A DNA stretch of 64,000 bases from contig NZ_MRDM01000014.1 of assembly GCF_002008165.1 (NCBI RefSeq), positions 620,001 to 684,000 on the forward strand, in the 5' to 3' direction. The position numbers and the translations under genes were made by a program. Position 1 is the stretch's first letter. Every line of letters starts with the position of its first letter. The notes under the pieces were generated by a model. It did no database searches, had not been told where the DNA came from, and worked only from the letters and a program-made list of their open reading frames with translations. The DNA is from Rhizobium laguerreae (GTDB lineage: Bacteria; Pseudomonadota; Alphaproteobacteria; Rhizobiales; Rhizobiaceae). Below, piece by piece: positions 62,617 to 64,000 of the stretch.

Positions 62617-62645
62617 CCCTCTTCTCCCCAGCGGGGAGAAGAGGG
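62617..62645. repeat. Perfect inverted repeat in intergenic region
   Basis: CCCTCTTCTCCCC and GGGGAGAAGAGGG (13-bp perfect arms) are separated by AGC. It lies between convergent genes at 62598 and 62698 and could act as a bidirectional terminator, although a clear T tract is lacking. Confidence 0.75.
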
Positions 62646-62697
62646 AGCAAGCCGCACTGCCTCCTCCCGTAATATCTCCCTGCCGGCCCTCCCAAGT

Positions 62698-63339
62698 TCA
62701 CGCCCTCACCGCGATAAAATCGATCGGTCCGCCGGCAATCTCGTCATCGAACACCGCGCAGGAAAGCTTGCCACCGAAGACGCAGCCGCTGTCGATGTTG
62801 GTGCGGTTTCCTGTCGTCACCGGATTGGACCGTGACGGCGTATGGCCGTGGACGAGGTGTTTGCCCCAATATTCGCCTGGCTCACCGGCCAGGAACCGCA
62901 TCCATAGAAGATCGTCCTGGCTCTGCCGGTCCAGCGGAAATGCCGGATCGACGCCGGCATGGACGAAGATGCGATGCCGGTCGACATGCATGAGCGGACG
63001 ATCGGCCGCCCACTGCAGATGCTGCGGCAAAACCCTGCCGCCATAGGATATTTCGGTCTCCAGCCCGCCGTTGCCGAGCCATACGGCTCTGCTCTGACCG
63101 TCGGCATAGGCAGCGACCATCATATCCTCATGATTGCCTTTCAGGCAGATCCATCTCCACGGCTCAGATGGACCGGCAATGATCCGGTCGAGAACACTTT
63201 TGCTGTCAGGCCCGCGATCGACATAGTCGCCAACGAAGACGACGGTCCCTTCAGACGCATAAGCCTCGATCCGATCGACCATCCTGTTCAGCGGATCGAT
63301 ACAGCCGTGGATGTCACCTATGGCGAATGTGTAGCGCAT
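62698..63339 (-). CDS. Metallophosphoesterase, PrpA-like serine/threonine phosphatase
   Basis: 213 residues. Motifs are GDIHG (about 8-12), GDYVDRG (about 37-43), LKGNHEDMM (about 66-74) and HGHTP (late His), the binuclear metal site of PPP-type phosphatases of the bacterial PrpA/PrpE and diadenosine-tetraphosphatase group. Length is typical of the bacterial PrpA type. The ATG at 63339 has no strong ribosome site. Role in stress signalling is known for PrpA relatives but unproved here. Confidence 0.88.
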   Translation of the reverse strand: MRYTFAIGDIHGCIDPLNRMVDRIEAYASEGTVVFVGDYVDRGPDSKSVLDRIIAGPSEPWRWICLKGNHEDMMVAAYADGQSRAVWLGNGGLETEISYGGRVLPQHLQWAADRPLMHVDRHRIFVHAGVDPAFPLDRQSQDDLLWMRFLAGEPGEYWGKHLVHGHTPSRSNPVTTGNRTNIDSGCVFGGKLSCAVFDDEIAGGPIDFIAVRA

Positions 63340-63512
63340 GCTTCGTTTTTAACGCCTGTCGGGGGCCAGGTGAAGTCCGGATCGCCGCGGCAGATCTCAA
63401 TACTGCCGACAGAATCCGACTCATTTCCTGGCACTTACGGCGATTGCTTCGCCTTTGGCTTGAGTTCACATATTGATCGCCGATCCGCGGATGGGTATGG
63501 CATTGGGCATTG

Positions 63513-64000
63513 CTAGCCAGCCCTCTTCAACAACTGGCCGGCCAGCTCGATGCAATCAACCGGCCAATATAGTTCGGGCCTTGGATGCGCGACCTTTGGG
63601 TTTCCCTCGTGTGGTCGGCAGGAAAGTATCGATTCACGCCATCGGCTGGGGATTGCGCACTCCCCATGAATCGCACCGAGTAGAGCTCCGGCAATCGCTG
63701 CGTTCGTATCCGTATCGCCACCACTTGAGACGGTGCTCACTACGCCGTCCTCCAAGGAATTCGAATGCAGCAATTGAAAAATGGCATTCTGAAACGCGAT
63801 CAGGACCCAGCCTTGCTGATTCACGAAGTCCTTTGGCGGTTCCTTTTCGGCGGCGGCTATTGCATCACGAATGCTGTGATCGACACCAAGCTCATCGGAC
63901 CATTTTCTGATCGTCTGATAAACATCTCGAGGCGTCGGGCCTTCGGCAATTGCGTACGATAGCGCGCGAGCAAAGAGATTGTTGATCTGCCGGCACACAA
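63513..64000 (-). CDS. ADP-ribosylglycohydrolase-family protein, N-terminus outside window
   Basis: The visible 162 codons are the C-terminal part of an ADP-ribosylglycohydrolase: VNQQGWVLIAFQNAIFQLLH and the late SSGGDTDTNAAIAGALLGAI, which carries the Mg2+-binding Asp residues. The reading frame is open to the right edge; the start is outside the window. These enzymes remove ADP-ribose from proteins or DNA, or act on O-acetyl-ADP-ribose. The C-terminal tail is complete. Confidence 0.82.
   Translation of the reverse strand, partial: VCRQINNLFARALSYAIAEGPTPRDVYQTIRKWSDELGVDHSIRDAIAAAEKEPPKDFVNQQGWVLIAFQNAIFQLLHSNSLEDGVVSTVSSGGDTDTNAAIAGALLGAIHGECAIPSRWRESILSCRPHEGNPKVAHPRPELYWPVDCIELAGQLLKRAG

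Overview
The window looks like a chromosomal or large-replicon segment of a Rhizobium-type alphaproteobacterium (R. leguminosarum/etli group is my best guess, from protein flavour, GC-rich codon use, a short second FtsZ, DUF1127 and DUF1772 proteins, many AraC/LysR/TetR regulators and rhizobial intergenic repeats). No rRNA, tRNA, insertion sequence, phage or CRISPR array was recognised. All assignments are by reading the sequence; no database search was run.

Layout. 0-9 kb: partial MYG1-like gene, HIT protein, decayed metal-uptake remnants, a Phd/VapC toxin-antitoxin pair, the sulfide-handling enzyme Blh next to a frameshifted DsrE gene, two AraC regulators (one divergent from an SDR oxidoreductase), and a VOC/cupin cluster. 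9-17 kb: a DUF1127 protein with an in-frame tandem repeat, a large BTAD/TolB-like/TPR regulator, a small P-loop ATPase, a frameshifted aldo/keto reductase, an NmrA-type reductase and ftsZ2. 17-27 kb: regulator/target pairs in divergent arrangement with visible operators, small hydrophilic proteins, DUF1772 membrane proteins, a DUF4168 secreted protein, and a solitary ectoine synthase facing a LysR regulator.

27.3-34.05 kb is the most unusual part: a GGDEF-EAL protein followed by five tightly packed genes: a degenerate GHKL-ATPase-like protein, a STAS-like domain fused to a SAM methyltransferase, a membrane sensor with a SpoIIE/PP2C phosphatase domain, a GHKL-like kinase and a STAS-like protein. 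This has the parts of a partner-switching phosphorelay coupled to c-di-GMP, with a methyltransferase as apparent target and no sigma factor.

34-46 kb: secreted proteins, an exported MBL-fold hydrolase with divergent LysR, then a beta-galactoside uptake operon (binding protein, two permeases, ATPase, GH42 enzyme) facing a ROK repressor across a perfect palindrome. 46-64 kb: cupin, remnants of a phosphotransferase gene and a frameshifted exonuclease, EamA exporter with divergent MocR regulator, histidine kinase plus response regulator, GNAT, a 959-residue ATPase/LuxR regulator divergent from a GST-hydrolase pair, phosphotriesterase-family protein, beta-propeller protein with HTH/TPR regulator, frameshifted DUF899 gene, a PrpA-like phosphatase and a partial ADP-ribosylglycohydrolase.

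Four genes are each interrupted by one single-base indel (DsrE, aldo/keto reductase, exonuclease, DUF899). This is either genuine decay or sequence error and needs checking on reads. Three families of dispersed intergenic repeats punctuate the window.
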